From contig NZ_RJPS01000006.1 in assembly GCF_003943505.1 (NCBI RefSeq), positions 50,245 through 114,244 on the forward strand: DNA of 64,000 nt, in the 5' to 3' direction. Numbering within the stretch: the first letter of the stretch is position 1; each line of letters begins with the position of its first letter. Source of the stretch: Streptococcus cristatus (GTDB lineage: Bacteria > Bacillota > Bacilli > Lactobacillales > Streptococcaceae). A program made the position numbers and the translations under genes. Shown one piece after another: positions 1 to 10,005 of this stretch. The notes under the pieces are model-generated. The model was given only the letters and a program-made list of their open reading frames with translations, did no database searches and was not told the origin of the DNA.

Positions 1-69
1 CTAGCAAAGCTTATTTTTTGTAAACTTTAATGGTAATTGGCAATTGACTTCTATCTATTTGAGAATAGC

Positions 70-474
70 TCACTTTAACCACTTGATGAAATGATATTTG
101 GTCACACCTTTTTGAGGTACATCTTCCAGACTGGCGTAGATTTCATAGCCTTGCTTGACGTAAAAATCCTTGGCTCGATAAGATTTGGTGGACAAGGTGA
201 TGCTGCTGACTCCCGTTTTCTCAGCCTTTTCTTCTAATTCTGCCAGCAGACTAGCTCCCAAGCCCTTTTTCTGGTGTTCCTTATCTACCACTAAGGCTTT
301 GATATGGATGTTTTCCAACACCTGCTGGGCATGGAGCAAGGCGATTAAGTGCCCTTCTTCCTCCCGTGTCAGATAATAATCCTGAGGCTCAAGTTTTTCA
401 AGCCTAGCTGGCCCAAAAGAAGCCTCATATTGCTCCTTGAAAACTTGCTCGATAAAGTCTTGAAATTCTGTCAT
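70..474 (-). CDS. GNAT family N-acetyltransferase
   Basis: This 134-residue protein is a single GNAT domain, expected to transfer an acetyl group from acetyl-CoA to an amine; the substrate cannot be read from the sequence. The acetyl-CoA pyrophosphate-binding loop is visible as HQKKGLGA at residues 67-74, followed by the usual helix, and a C-terminal DFYVKQGY segment (about 103-110) matches the FYxxxGF element of the family. A GGAG site lies six bases before the ATG. It lies after dnaJ on the same strand, separated by a hairpin that probably ends the heat-shock transcript, so it may be read separately. Confidence 0.85.
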   Translation of the reverse strand: MTEFQDFIEQVFKEQYEASFGPARLEKLEPQDYYLTREEEGHLIALLHAQQVLENIHIKALVVDKEHQKKGLGASLLAELEEKAEKTGVSSITLSTKSYRAKDFYVKQGYEIYASLEDVPQKGVTKYHFIKWLK

Positions 475-490
475 TTCTTGCTCCTAACGA

Positions 491-517
491 AAAAGCAGAA
501 TATCAACTCTGCCTTTT
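491..517 (-). terminator. Probable intrinsic terminator after dnaJ
   Basis: On the minus strand a GGCAGA/TCTGC hairpin lies just after the dnaJ stop and is followed by TTTTCG. It probably ends the hrcA-grpE-dnaK-dnaJ transcript before the acetyltransferase gene. Confidence 0.55.
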
Positions 518-523
518 CCTTCT

Positions 524-1657
524 TTATTCTCCTTCAAAGGCGTCTTTCATTTTATCGAAAAAGCCTTTTTTCTTAGGGTTTACTGTGATATTCCCAGCTG
601 CCGCAAAGTCCTTGAGAGCTGCTTTTTGACGGTCGTTGAGGCCAGTTGGTGTCACGACATTGACAGTGACATACTGGTCTCCTACACTGCCACCACGCAG
701 ACTCGGAGCTCCCTTACCACGCAGACGGAAACGTTTGCCAGTCTGGGTTCCTTCCGGAATTGTCAATTCAACATTTCCATGGACAGTCGGAATTTCCACG
801 CTATCACCCAGCGCTGCTTGCACAAAGTTGAGGTTGAGCTTATAGTAAATAGTAGAGCCGTCTCGCTCAAACTTATCGCTTGGCTCAACGTTCACCACTA
901 CATACAAGTCGCCGTAAGGACCACCATTAAAGCCTGCCTCACCTTGACCCGCCAAGCGAACTCGTTGACCTGTTTCCACACCAGCAGGGATTTTTACATG
1001 AACGCTATGCGCTTGCTTTTCATGCCCTGTTCCATGGCAGGTTTCACATGGACTTTTGATTTCTTGTCCGCGACCATGACAGACATCACAAGTCACTTGT
1101 CGACGCATCATGCCCAGCGGTGTCTGAGTATCAACATTGATGACACCAGAACCATGACAGCGGCCACAAGTTACCGGGCTAGTTCCTGGCTTAGCACCTG
1201 AACCGTGACAAGTATGGCAACTCGCCTCACGATTGTATTTCACTTCTTTTTCGGCCCCGAAAATAGCCTCTTCAAAGCGGAGATTTACCCGATACTGGAG
1301 ATCATCCCCTTGGCGTGGAGCGTTTGGATTACGAGTCGCGCCACCGCCAAAGAAGCTAGAAAAGATATCTTCGAAGCCACCAAAACCAGAGCCATCAAAG
1401 CCACCGAAGCCGCCTGCACCGCCGCCAAAGCCACCATTGGCACCCGCAGCGCCATATTGGTCATAGGCTGCCCGCTTTTGCTCATCGCTCAGCGTTTCAT
1501 AAGCCTCCTGGACTTCCTTATATTTATCTTCCGCCCCAGGCTCCTTATTGATATCTGGGTGATATTTTTTAGATAATTTCCGATAGGCTCTCTTGATCTC
1601 ATCCTGAGAAGCATTCTTAGAGACACCTAAACGATCATAAAATTCAGTATTATTCAT
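524..1657 (-). CDS. dnaJ: Chaperone protein DnaJ (Hsp40)
   Basis: DnaJ stimulates the ATPase of DnaK and delivers unfolded clients to it in the cytoplasm. The 377-residue length is normal. The J domain has HPD at residues 33-35. A Gly/Phe-rich linker follows (about 75-110). Four zinc-binding repeats ([32 protein letters not shown]) lie around residues 147-210, and then come the two C-terminal substrate-binding barrels. It is the last chaperone gene of the locus and is separated from dnaK by a DJ-1/PfpI-like gene. No CIRCE operator is visible directly upstream, so heat control probably comes by read-through from the hrcA promoter. Confidence 0.98.
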   Translation of the reverse strand: MNNTEFYDRLGVSKNASQDEIKRAYRKLSKKYHPDINKEPGAEDKYKEVQEAYETLSDEQKRAAYDQYGAAGANGGFGGGAGGFGGFDGSGFGGFEDIFSSFFGGGATRNPNAPRQGDDLQYRVNLRFEEAIFGAEKEVKYNREASCHTCHGSGAKPGTSPVTCGRCHGSGVINVDTQTPLGMMRRQVTCDVCHGRGQEIKSPCETCHGTGHEKQAHSVHVKIPAGVETGQRVRLAGQGEAGFNGGPYGDLYVVVNVEPSDKFERDGSTIYYKLNLNFVQAALGDSVEIPTVHGNVELTIPEGTQTGKRFRLRGKGAPSLRGGSVGDQYVTVNVVTPTGLNDRQKAALKDFAAAGNITVNPKKKGFFDKMKDAFEGE

Positions 1658-1808
1658 TTAAGATACCAAGAGCGAACAGAAAGCGACTGAAATTTAGGAA
1701 ACCGACAAGAAATCCTGATTTCTTAAGAGGTTTATCTAATTTCCAAGCTTTCCGCTCGGGTTCAATTACGAACACCCTTGTTCCTTTCTATAATTTATAA
1801 GTAAATCA
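1658..1808. other. dnaJ upstream intergenic stretch with a shared sequence patch
   Basis: No gene is visible in these 151 bases. The stretch carries CTCGGGTTCAATTACGAAC (about 1756-1774), which resembles GCGGGGGTTCGACTACGAAC on the other side of the DJ-1-like gene (about 2615-2634). The two patches may be copies of a small streptococcal intergenic repeat. Confidence 0.35.
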
Positions 1809-2441
1809 TTAGAGGGTATTTTCTATACTCTGCTTCACTTCATCAAACTCTTTGTCCGATAGAGTAAAAATCAAGTCCTCTTCTGAATATTCGTTCTGTT
1901 CTTTAAAATAGTTGTCAGTATTTTCTGCCAAACCTAGACTAAGAATCACTCTTCTTGCAAACTCTTGATGTGCAAAGCCTATAGCCGTAATGATATTTTT
2001 ATCTTGCACAACCAGTTTGGGTTGGAAATTCTCACGTGGAAGAAATTCAAAATAGTCAAAGAAGTTTTGCCAAATCCCACCTGTAAATTTCGTATCGTTC
2101 AATAAACCTGCCTTTGCCAACAAAATAGGCGCTGAAGAAATGGCTGCAATTAAGATATCCTGCTTACCGAGTCCCTTCAAAAACGAATTTAATTTTTCAT
2201 CCTGTAGAGCAGGTCCTATGTTTACCATTCCTGGCAAAATAATACAAGAATAATCTTCTATACGTATTTGCTCCAATGTTTTCGTAGGTTTACAAGACAA
2301 ACCCTCCTCAGAGACAACTATCGAATGACCTGAAGCTACATAATCAATCGTGATGTCAAAAGATAAAGCTAAAGTACTAGTTAAAGAGGCTATCTCATAA
2401 AGAGAAAAATTAGGATAAATGACACAAAGTACTTTTTTCAT
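1809..2441 (-). CDS. DJ-1/PfpI (ThiJ) family protein, nucleophile Cys replaced
   Basis: This 210-residue protein has the DJ-1/PfpI fold signature: an N-terminal MKKVLCVIYPNFSLYEIA strand-helix and a central CIILPGM segment. The nucleophile elbow reads IAAISSAPILLAKAG (about residues 102-116), where family members have IxAxCxGP-type sequence. The usual catalytic Cys appears as Ser, so protease, glyoxalase or deglycase activity is doubtful. The ATG at 2441 was chosen because GAGGG lies nine bases upstream; a GTG at 2450 is too close to that site. It lies between dnaK and dnaJ on the same strand, an insertion into the standard gene order, and may be co-transcribed with the chaperones. Confidence 0.75.
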   Translation of the reverse strand: MKKVLCVIYPNFSLYEIASLTSTLALSFDITIDYVASGHSIVVSEEGLSCKPTKTLEQIRIEDYSCIILPGMVNIGPALQDEKLNSFLKGLGKQDILIAAISSAPILLAKAGLLNDTKFTGGIWQNFFDYFEFLPRENFQPKLVVQDKNIITAIGFAHQEFARRVILSLGLAENTDNYFKEQNEYSEEDLIFTLSDKEFDEVKQSIENTL

Positions 2442-2450
2442 AAGCGACAC

Positions 2451-2668
2451 CCTCTATTTTACCGAAAAACAGAGGCTGGGTTGCAACCTCTGGATTTCTT
2501 CTTATCATTACGACTTGAAATTTTCAAAACAATATTTTTCGAAAAATTTTTGACGCGGTAGCTGATTGGATTTTGGGTTCGTCTCTCAGACTCCCAAAAA
2601 TCCTAATCATCCTCGCGGGGGTTCGACTACGAACTAAAAACTTTCAATTTTTAGTTCTGTCTCACCGC
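2451..2668. other. Intergenic stretch between dnaK and the DJ-1-like gene
   Basis: No gene is visible. It contains a short AGAGG/CCTCT hairpin (2471-2491) whose AGAGGCTGGG arm matches the end of the dispersed three-hairpin element seen elsewhere. It also holds the strong dnaK-proximal hairpin at 2631-2657. Confidence 0.5.
2631..2657 (-). terminator. Perfect hairpin just after dnaK
   Basis: GAACTAAAAA and TTTTTAGTTC form a perfect 10-bp stem with a 7-base loop, 11 bases after the dnaK stop. There is no long T tract after it on the minus strand, so it may be a partial terminator or a stabilising 3' hairpin rather than a full stop, which would reduce dnaJ expression relative to dnaK. Confidence 0.5.
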
Positions 2669-4573
<1,905 letters not shown>

Positions 4574-4710
4574 TCAATCTCTTTATTAAAGTTTGCGCAG
4601 AGAGCACCACGGTGAAGAGTGTCGCCAATTGTTCACTTCGCTCACGGTTTAGTAGAGCGAAAATATATTTTCTTTCTTCATAGTTTACCGTCGTTTCGGA
4701 CGAGATCTTT

Positions 4711-5235
4711 TTATTCTGCTACCACTACCATAGCTGGTCTTAGGAGACGTTCATGGAGTTTATAGCCCTTTTGGAAGACTTGTGCGATGCTTCCAGCTGG
4801 GTAATCATCATCTGCCGGCACCGTCTGAATAGCCATATGGAAGTTGTGATCAAACTCACCGTCTGTTGGAACTTCTTCAATTCCTTCTTCTTTAAGGGCA
4901 TGAATCAAGCTTTCTTGTACCATTTCCAGACCTTTTTTAACATCGTCTGTCAAACCTTCAACATCAAGCGCACGCTCCAGGTTGTCGAGTGAAGGAAGGA
5001 TAGCCTTTCCTAAGTCTTGGCTACGATAGCGTTGCAAGAGTTGGCGTTCCTCATTGGCACGACGTTGGATGTTTTGCATTTCTGCATGAGCGCGAAGATA
5101 TTTATTTTCAAAATCTTCTGCCCGCTCATTGGCTAATTCTAATTCTGATTTTTCAGGAGCAGTTTCTACAGCCTCTTCAGCAGTTTCTACCACTTCCTCT
5201 TCTTTTACTTCTTCGTTTTTTATTTCCTCAGACAT
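4711..5235 (-). CDS. grpE: Nucleotide exchange factor GrpE
   Basis: GrpE releases ADP from DnaK to recycle it. The 174-residue protein has a very acidic N-terminal tail ([22 protein letters not shown]), a long coiled coil (about 30-105) with the [17 protein letters not shown] signature, and the C-terminal beta domain including [17 protein letters not shown]. The start at 5235 follows an AAAAGGAGGC site; an ATG 12 codons earlier has none. It is 38 bases after hrcA in the same leftward operon, so it should be repressed by HrcA through the CIRCE pair. Confidence 0.97.
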   Translation of the reverse strand: MSEEIKNEEVKEEEVVETAEEAVETAPEKSELELANERAEDFENKYLRAHAEMQNIQRRANEERQLLQRYRSQDLGKAILPSLDNLERALDVEGLTDDVKKGLEMVQESLIHALKEEGIEEVPTDGEFDHNFHMAIQTVPADDDYPAGSIAQVFQKGYKLHERLLRPAMVVVAE

Positions 5236-5273
5236 TTTTCGCCTCCTTTTTAGGAATTTATGTAATTTCATGT

Positions 5274-6308
5274 TTAACTCACCTCATAATGATTGCTACT
5301 CAAATATCTGTAGAAATCGATGAGTTTCATAGTTAGGACTCGATTGACAACATTGAGTTGACTAACCACCTTTTGGTAATCCAGATTGACTGGACCGACC
5401 ACTGCCAGCATACCAAAGCCCCGATAGGGAATCAGGAACTTGCTGGAAATCAAGGTTAGATTGGCCAGACAGTCCTCTTGACTAGCTGCAACTCGGACAT
5501 TTTGCATCTGATCCTCAGCTAGACTATCACGGATTTCAAAGGCGACCTTCTGCCGATCATCAAAGAACTGATAGGCCTCAAGATCCGCAAAACGTAGCAA
5601 CTGAACCTTACCAGCGACAGCTACTTTTTCCGAAAACATCTGAGCAAAAATATGCTCAAAAAGATCGAGAACATTGTCCGTCGTCGTAAAGTAACGCTGG
5701 ATAATCTGCGGGATCTCCGTCCGAATCTTATAGTGAATATCTAAGACCGTCTGTCCCAGAAAGCGCTCCTGAATCATATCCCTCAAACGCAGTAGGTCTT
5801 CCTGGAGAAAATTCCTAGGAATCATGAATTGACTGGTCAGGGTATTGGACTCATCCAGAGTAAAGACCGCTAAGGCTGCATGCTGACTGAGAACCACGAT
5901 ATCAAAAGCTGTCAGTCGCTGCCGACTCGGCTCGACATCAAGGGCTACAACCGTGCAATCACTCAACTCTGCCAACACATTTGCCGCCCGCTGCAGGATA
6001 TCCTCCAGCTTGAAAAACTCTTGATCGAAGGCCTTGACGACCTCGTAGAGCTCATTTTCCGCCAGCTGGTCAAAGGCCAAGGAATGTCGGACGAAATACT
6101 GGAAACCAGCGACACTAGGCTTGCGACCACTTGATGTATGGGCCTTTTCCAGCAGTCCTTCCTTTTCCAAGGCTGCCATGTCATTTCGGATGGTGGCACT
6201 CGAAGACTGGATAGACTCTTGCAAGGCTTTAGAACCAACAGGCTCCTGCGTCTTGGTAAAGATATCAATAATTAGATTTAAAATCTCATTTTGGCGTTCT
6301 GTTACCAA
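5274..6308 (-). CDS. hrcA: Heat-inducible transcription repressor HrcA
   Basis: HrcA binds CIRCE operators and represses class I heat-shock genes. The 344-residue protein has an N-terminal winged helix ([28 protein letters not shown]) with the [18 protein letters not shown] recognition region, followed by a GAF-like domain and the C-terminal [18 protein letters not shown] motif. I prefer a TTG start at 6308, eight bases after AGAGAGG; it gives the usual MVTERQ N-terminus. A GTG at 6317 directly abuts that site. HrcA is first in the operon and its own promoter carries two CIRCE copies, so it is autoregulated. Confidence 0.97.
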   Translation of the reverse strand: MVTERQNEILNLIIDIFTKTQEPVGSKALQESIQSSSATIRNDMAALEKEGLLEKAHTSSGRKPSVAGFQYFVRHSLAFDQLAENELYEVVKAFDQEFFKLEDILQRAANVLAELSDCTVVALDVEPSRQRLTAFDIVVLSQHAALAVFTLDESNTLTSQFMIPRNFLQEDLLRLRDMIQERFLGQTVLDIHYKIRTEIPQIIQRYFTTTDNVLDLFEHIFAQMFSEKVAVAGKVQLLRFADLEAYQFFDDRQKVAFEIRDSLAEDQMQNVRVAASQEDCLANLTLISSKFLIPYRGFGMLAVVGPVNLDYQKVVSQLNVVNRVLTMKLIDFYRYLSSNHYEVS

Positions 6309-6364
6309 GGACCTCACCTCTCTTTAGAAAATTCCAGCCACTGGCGAGATTTTATTTTTTATAT

Positions 6365-6391
6365 TTAGCACTCTAACACCTCGAGTGCTAA
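6365..6391 (-). promoter_or_regulatory. CIRCE operator, promoter-distal copy
   Basis: Perfect TTAGCACTC-N9-GAGTGCTAA inverted repeat just downstream of the hrcA -10 box. It is the HrcA binding site. Confidence 0.98.
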
Positions 6392-6402
6392 ACCATGATT
6401 CT

Positions 6403-6430
6403 ATTATACACTCTTGAAAATGAAAGTCAA
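6403..6430 (-). promoter_or_regulatory. Vegetative promoter of the hrcA operon
   Basis: On the minus strand TTGACT (6430-6425) and TATAAT (6408-6403) are spaced by 16 bases. The promoter sits between the two CIRCE elements, so HrcA can block both polymerase binding and escape. Confidence 0.9.
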
Positions 6431-6447
6431 GATAAAAACTCAAAAAA

Positions 6448-6474
6448 TTAGCACTCTTTTTGCAAGAGTGCTAA
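6448..6474 (-). promoter_or_regulatory. CIRCE operator, upstream copy
   Basis: A second perfect TTAGCACTC-N9-GAGTGCTAA, 18 bases upstream of the -35 box. It also lies just after the ClbS-like gene, where its hairpin could help end that transcript. Confidence 0.97.
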
Positions 6475-6504
6475 AAATCAGTCTCAAGTCCTAGAAATCT
6501 TTAA

Positions 6505-7053
6505 TTAGATAGGATTCATTTTACAATTCTTTTGGTGAGCTTTAAGCTTTTTCATAGCCCAATCATAGTGGCTAGATGTGGCGCTGACAAAGTAAGAACC
6601 CAAGGTCGTTCCGCCCGTCCATTTATAAACTCCCTTGGAAAACAATTCTTCATTGGTTAAGGTTGCGGCTAGGTCTAGGACAGCTCTATGCGAACTAGCC
6701 AGTAAAGAACTCGCCTCCTCAAGAGAGGTCTGCTGGTGCTTTTCCCAAAATGCGACATTCATATCACCATAGGTTCTCCAATTGTAGGGAGCAGGCAGGA
6801 AGGACTTCTCTTCTCCCCTTTGATTGGCCTGCACCCAGTTAAGTAGCAGCTGGTGCCACTCATAAAGATGGATTAAGACATCTCTCAGATTCCGATCACG
6901 CTTCCAGTGAGCTCCTTTCTTTTTCTCATCCTTTGAAAAATCAAAGGGCCTCGCCAACTCTTCTGCTGTCATGTTCGAAATGAGCAGATTGAGTTTTTCG
7001 AAATTTTCTGTAGCTGCAGCCAGCAAATCGTTTTTTGTTGCAGGTCTTGGCAT
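6505..7053 (-). CDS. ClbS/DfsB family four-helix bundle protein
   Basis: The 182-residue protein starts MPRPATKNDLLAAATENFEKL and contains RDRNLRDVLIHLYEWHQLLL (about 73-92) and KWTGGTTLGSYF, the pattern of the ClbS/DfsB (DinB-like) family. ClbS of colibactin producers protects against that genotoxin, but most homologues have no known substrate and no such role can be claimed here. It starts 12 bases after the GyrI-like gene and is the last gene of a three-gene leftward unit headed by a WYL regulator, so it may be part of a response to a toxic small molecule. Confidence 0.8.
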   Translation of the reverse strand: MPRPATKNDLLAAATENFEKLNLLISNMTAEELARPFDFSKDEKKKGAHWKRDRNLRDVLIHLYEWHQLLLNWVQANQRGEEKSFLPAPYNWRTYGDMNVAFWEKHQQTSLEEASSLLASSHRAVLDLAATLTNEELFSKGVYKWTGGTTLGSYFVSATSSHYDWAMKKLKAHQKNCKMNPI

Positions 7054-7065
7054 GACAAATTCCTC

Positions 7066-7680
7066 CTATCTGACGGAATACCTTAAGATGGTTTTCAACT
7101 TTTCTTCAGCTGTCCTATTTTTGTTGCTCAAGTAAATCTCCCTGTGAACTTGGTCGCATCTCTCCAGTCTCAAGCTGCTTGCCAGCTCGTCCATTTTCTC
7201 AAAAGAGGCCGGCTCACTGTCATAACTTCCTATGTGTAAGACCTGAATGGCTCGCTCCTCTGGCAATCTCTGCAAACGGATGTCGTCGTAGAGGGGATTG
7301 GGCTTTTTCTTATGGACATTCTCAAGCGCCGCCGCAAACATGTCCTGAGTGATGACAGTGGGCTGCTGAATCATGAGCTGATAGCGAAGTTGACTTTTAT
7401 CGAAGCCTTCCCCAGCAGCTTTTTCCCAAATCCCTTCCAAAGGATAAACCGTAAAATCCGTCACCTTGTCCTCCGCCTCATCTTTCATCATGGATTTAAA
7501 GAGCATTTTTATGGAATAGGCCAGTGAATAAAGGGCAGATACCCGCTCGGAAAAATCCGCTGCATTGGGGTCACCCGCTCCTTCGATCACAATGAATTGT
7601 TGACTTGGCACCTCTACCAGCTCTGGCTTTTGCTTGGCTCCATAAGGGCCTTTCTCGCTCTTTCTCCATTCATATTTCAT
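7066..7680 (-). CDS. GyrI-like small-molecule-binding domain protein
   Basis: A stand-alone GyrI-like domain of 204 residues. Visible family features are the N-terminal KPELVEVPSQQFIVIEGAGDP, a central FTVYPLEGIWEK segment and the C-terminal EIYLSNKNRT. Members bind or hydrolyse hydrophobic small molecules, or act as the sensing half of regulators; the ligand is unknown here. It lies 61 bases downstream of the WYL regulator and 12 bases upstream of the ClbS-like gene, both on the same strand. Confidence 0.8.
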   Translation of the reverse strand: MKYEWRKSEKGPYGAKQKPELVEVPSQQFIVIEGAGDPNAADFSERVSALYSLAYSIKMLFKSMMKDEAEDKVTDFTVYPLEGIWEKAAGEGFDKSQLRYQLMIQQPTVITQDMFAAALENVHKKKPNPLYDDIRLQRLPEERAIQVLHIGSYDSEPASFEKMDELASSLRLERCDQVHREIYLSNKNRTAEEKLKTILRYSVR

Positions 7681-7741
7681 CTTGCTGCCTCCTTTTCTCT
7701 TCTTATCTATTAGTATACAAGAAGATACCTGACACCCTATG

Positions 7742-8641
7742 TCAGGTTTTATATTTTTCTGCCAGCTGATGAATCATTTCTTTCATTTTCACTCGGATTT
7801 CGGGCGGATTTAAGACCTCCACAGCGTCTCCAAAGGACAGGATGTAACTATATAGACGCTGGTCATTGGGAATTTCGATTTCTGTATATAAATTTCCTTC
7901 GGCATCTGTCCGAATGTCTCCGCTTAGTTCATCATAAACCCTGAAGGCCACTTTGCGATCAAACTTGACTGCCAGCTTAATGGTATTTTCGTAGGCTAGT
8001 TCTTTTTCCAAGACGACATCTTCAAAGCTGTCCTCAAACCTTTCCTCCAGCTTCTCCATATTTTTCAGTCGAGATAGCTTAAAATACCTGAATTCCTGTC
8101 GCAAGAGGCAAAAAGCATAAAGATACCAATTCTGACTTTTAAAGAACAAACGGACAGGCTTGACTCGACGGCTTGTCTCCTGACCATCACTAGCCAAGTA
8201 AGAAAAAGAAACAAGGTGCTTGCCTAGAATTGCAGTCTTTAATTGATGAAAGGTATCTTCATATACTTTATCATTTTGCCAGTGATTAAAATCGATTTCG
8301 ATCCAGTTGGATTTTTTGACTTGAAATAGCGCCGAAAGCTTTGTAAGCAGGTCACTCTGGTAAAGCTGACTGGTACTATCCAGACCTTGCAGGGCAGCCA
8401 TGATCTGCTCTTTCTCCTCCGCTGTCAGTAAGGACTTCCGCAAGACAAAATCCTCTGCGATTTCTATGCCGCCACCCTTGCCTTGCGTGGTATAAATCGG
8501 AATCCCAGCGCTGCTTAGAGAGTCCACATCTCGATAAATAGTCCGAACCGAAACTTCAAATTTCTCCGCTAGATCCGTTGCAGTCACTTTCCCTCTCTCC
8601 AAAATATAGTACAATATCTGAAATAGTCGATTATTCTGCAT
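7742..8641 (-). CDS. YafY-type HTH/WYL-domain transcriptional regulator
   Basis: Residues 1-60 form an HTH_11-type winged helix (RLFQILYYILERGKVTATDLAEKFEVSVRTIYRDVDSL), and the C-terminal half contains a WYL-like ligand domain (VKPVRLFFKSQNWYLYAFCLL) and a WCX-type tail. The start at 8641 was chosen for GGAGAAGGAGC ahead of the ATG. The 299-residue protein probably senses a small effector or nucleic acid and controls its own operon, which continues with the GyrI-like and ClbS-like genes. Confidence 0.88.
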   Translation of the reverse strand: MQNNRLFQILYYILERGKVTATDLAEKFEVSVRTIYRDVDSLSSAGIPIYTTQGKGGGIEIAEDFVLRKSLLTAEEKEQIMAALQGLDSTSQLYQSDLLTKLSALFQVKKSNWIEIDFNHWQNDKVYEDTFHQLKTAILGKHLVSFSYLASDGQETSRRVKPVRLFFKSQNWYLYAFCLLRQEFRYFKLSRLKNMEKLEERFEDSFEDVVLEKELAYENTIKLAVKFDRKVAFRVYDELSGDIRTDAEGNLYTEIEIPNDQRLYSYILSFGDAVEVLNPPEIRVKMKEMIHQLAEKYKT

Positions 8642-8732
8642 GCTTGCTCCTTCTCCTCTTCCTATTATACAATACTTGCCATAGCATGTCATATTTAGGC
8701 AGGTTAGACCTAGGATAAGCTGAAATGAAAAA

Positions 8733-8908
8733 GAGAGTGGGACAGAAAACGGTAATTCGTTAGAATTCGATTTCGTCGTCCCACCTCCGCACAGTTGAGT
8801 AGGGCTGTAAAAGCTGATGAAATCAGCCTAGTAGAGCCCACTCAACCACTGCGTCTTGCTCGACAATCCAAAGACAATTGAGAGGCTAGGACTTTCGTCC
8901 CAGCCTCT
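8733..8908 (-). repeat. Dispersed three-hairpin element, copy 1
   Basis: A ~176-bp non-coding element. Read on the minus strand it starts GAGGCTGGGAC, 62 bases after the mscS stop, and ends with a long GTGGGAC...GTCCCAC hairpin followed by TCTCTTTTTC. It is nearly identical to copies at 11080, 36654, 40362 and 42163. It contains no ORF and has no transposase nearby. In this orientation it looks like a terminator for mscS. Confidence 0.9.
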
Positions 8909-8969
8909 TTTAGTGATTAGAAACCTTATTTCCGATAGATGTTGCTTGTCTTTGTTTCCCCGACTACTA

Positions 8970-9842
8970 CTAAGCTTTACCATTATTTCCTGCGACAGGG
9001 GCAAATGTTGGCAGAGCCACTCCTTCTTTTAGCAGAGCTTCATGGTAGAGCCTGTAAAAAATATGGTAGATACTGGTCTGCATACCACCCTCTACTGTCA
9101 AGCTGACCCGAAAATTAAACTGGCCATTAGCGGCCATCTGCGGGCCTAGAATATCAGGCTCCTTCATGATCTCTGGATGCTCTGGCACAGCTTCCTGATT
9201 GACAGCAGCAATAATCCGATAAATCTCATCTAAATCCGTCTCGGCATAGATAGGAATATCAATCAAAACCCGCATATCGCCACGAGAAAGATTGCTGACA
9301 ACGGTGATATTTCGATTAGGCACAAAGTGAAGAGTTCCGTCCGCATCGCGTACCTGCGTAGTCCGAATCCCGACACTGACAACTATACCTGCAATCTTGA
9401 TAGCACCATTGGTCAAGCGAACATTGTCCCCTACATCCAACTGACGCTCTAAGAGAATAAAGAAACCATTGACCAAGTCGGACAGAAAGCCCTGCGCCCC
9501 CATCCCAATGGCTACACCAGCAATCCCTGCCCCAGCCAAAAGACTTGAGACCGGCATGCCCAAAATAGATAAAATCCAGTAGAACAAAAGAAAATAAAGG
9601 GCATAATTGAGCAAATTCTCAATCAGACGTGTAATGGTCTTTTGCCGAGCCTCATCCTGCCGAGATAATTTCAAAGATGGCGCAATCAGTCTAGTCACAA
9701 AGAGATGTAGAATTTTCTTAGCTACCCAAAATAGTAAACACAAAAAGACCAAGGAGACGAATTTCGAAAACACATCATCCAAAATAGCTGACCAGTCAAA
9801 TTGCTGGAAATAGCGCGTAAAGACATTCCCATTAGCTGTCAT
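8970..9842 (-). CDS. MscS family mechanosensitive ion channel
   Basis: A 290-residue membrane protein expected to open under membrane tension and release solutes after osmotic downshock. It has transmembrane segments near residues 20-45 and 70-95, then the pore-lining Gly/Ala-rich helix LAGAGIAGVAIGMGAQGFLSDLVNG (split as LLAGAGIAGVAIG and MGAQGFLSDLVNG) at about 100-125. The beta domain (LDVGDNVRL...GIVVSVGIRTTQVRDADG...VPNRNI) follows. AGGAGG precedes the ATG. It appears to be a single-gene unit ended by the structured repeat. Confidence 0.93.
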   Translation of the reverse strand: MTANGNVFTRYFQQFDWSAILDDVFSKFVSLVFLCLLFWVAKKILHLFVTRLIAPSLKLSRQDEARQKTITRLIENLLNYALYFLLFYWILSILGMPVSSLLAGAGIAGVAIGMGAQGFLSDLVNGFFILLERQLDVGDNVRLTNGAIKIAGIVVSVGIRTTQVRDADGTLHFVPNRNITVVSNLSRGDMRVLIDIPIYAETDLDEIYRIIAAVNQEAVPEHPEIMKEPDILGPQMAANGQFNFRVSLTVEGGMQTSIYHIFYRLYHEALLKEGVALPTFAPVAGNNGKA

Positions 9843-10005
9843 TCTTTCCTCCTATGAGATACAAAAATCTTATTCATTATACCACAAAGGGCGACAGATA
9901 GGCATCAAAGCAGCCTTATTCCGCATAGCGAATACTAAAAAACATTCATTTTATACGACCTCTAGCGTATAATGGAAAGCAGTTTATTTTAGAAAGGGTT
10001 CTCCT

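Noticed and set aside
626..1201. 191-codon plus-strand ORF opposite dnaJ
   Set aside because: It is a shadow of the conserved dnaJ reading frame with no ribosome-binding site or recognisable product.
2612..2636. tRNA-like GTTCGACTAC segment after dnaK
   Set aside because: No acceptor, D or anticodon stems can be drawn around it.
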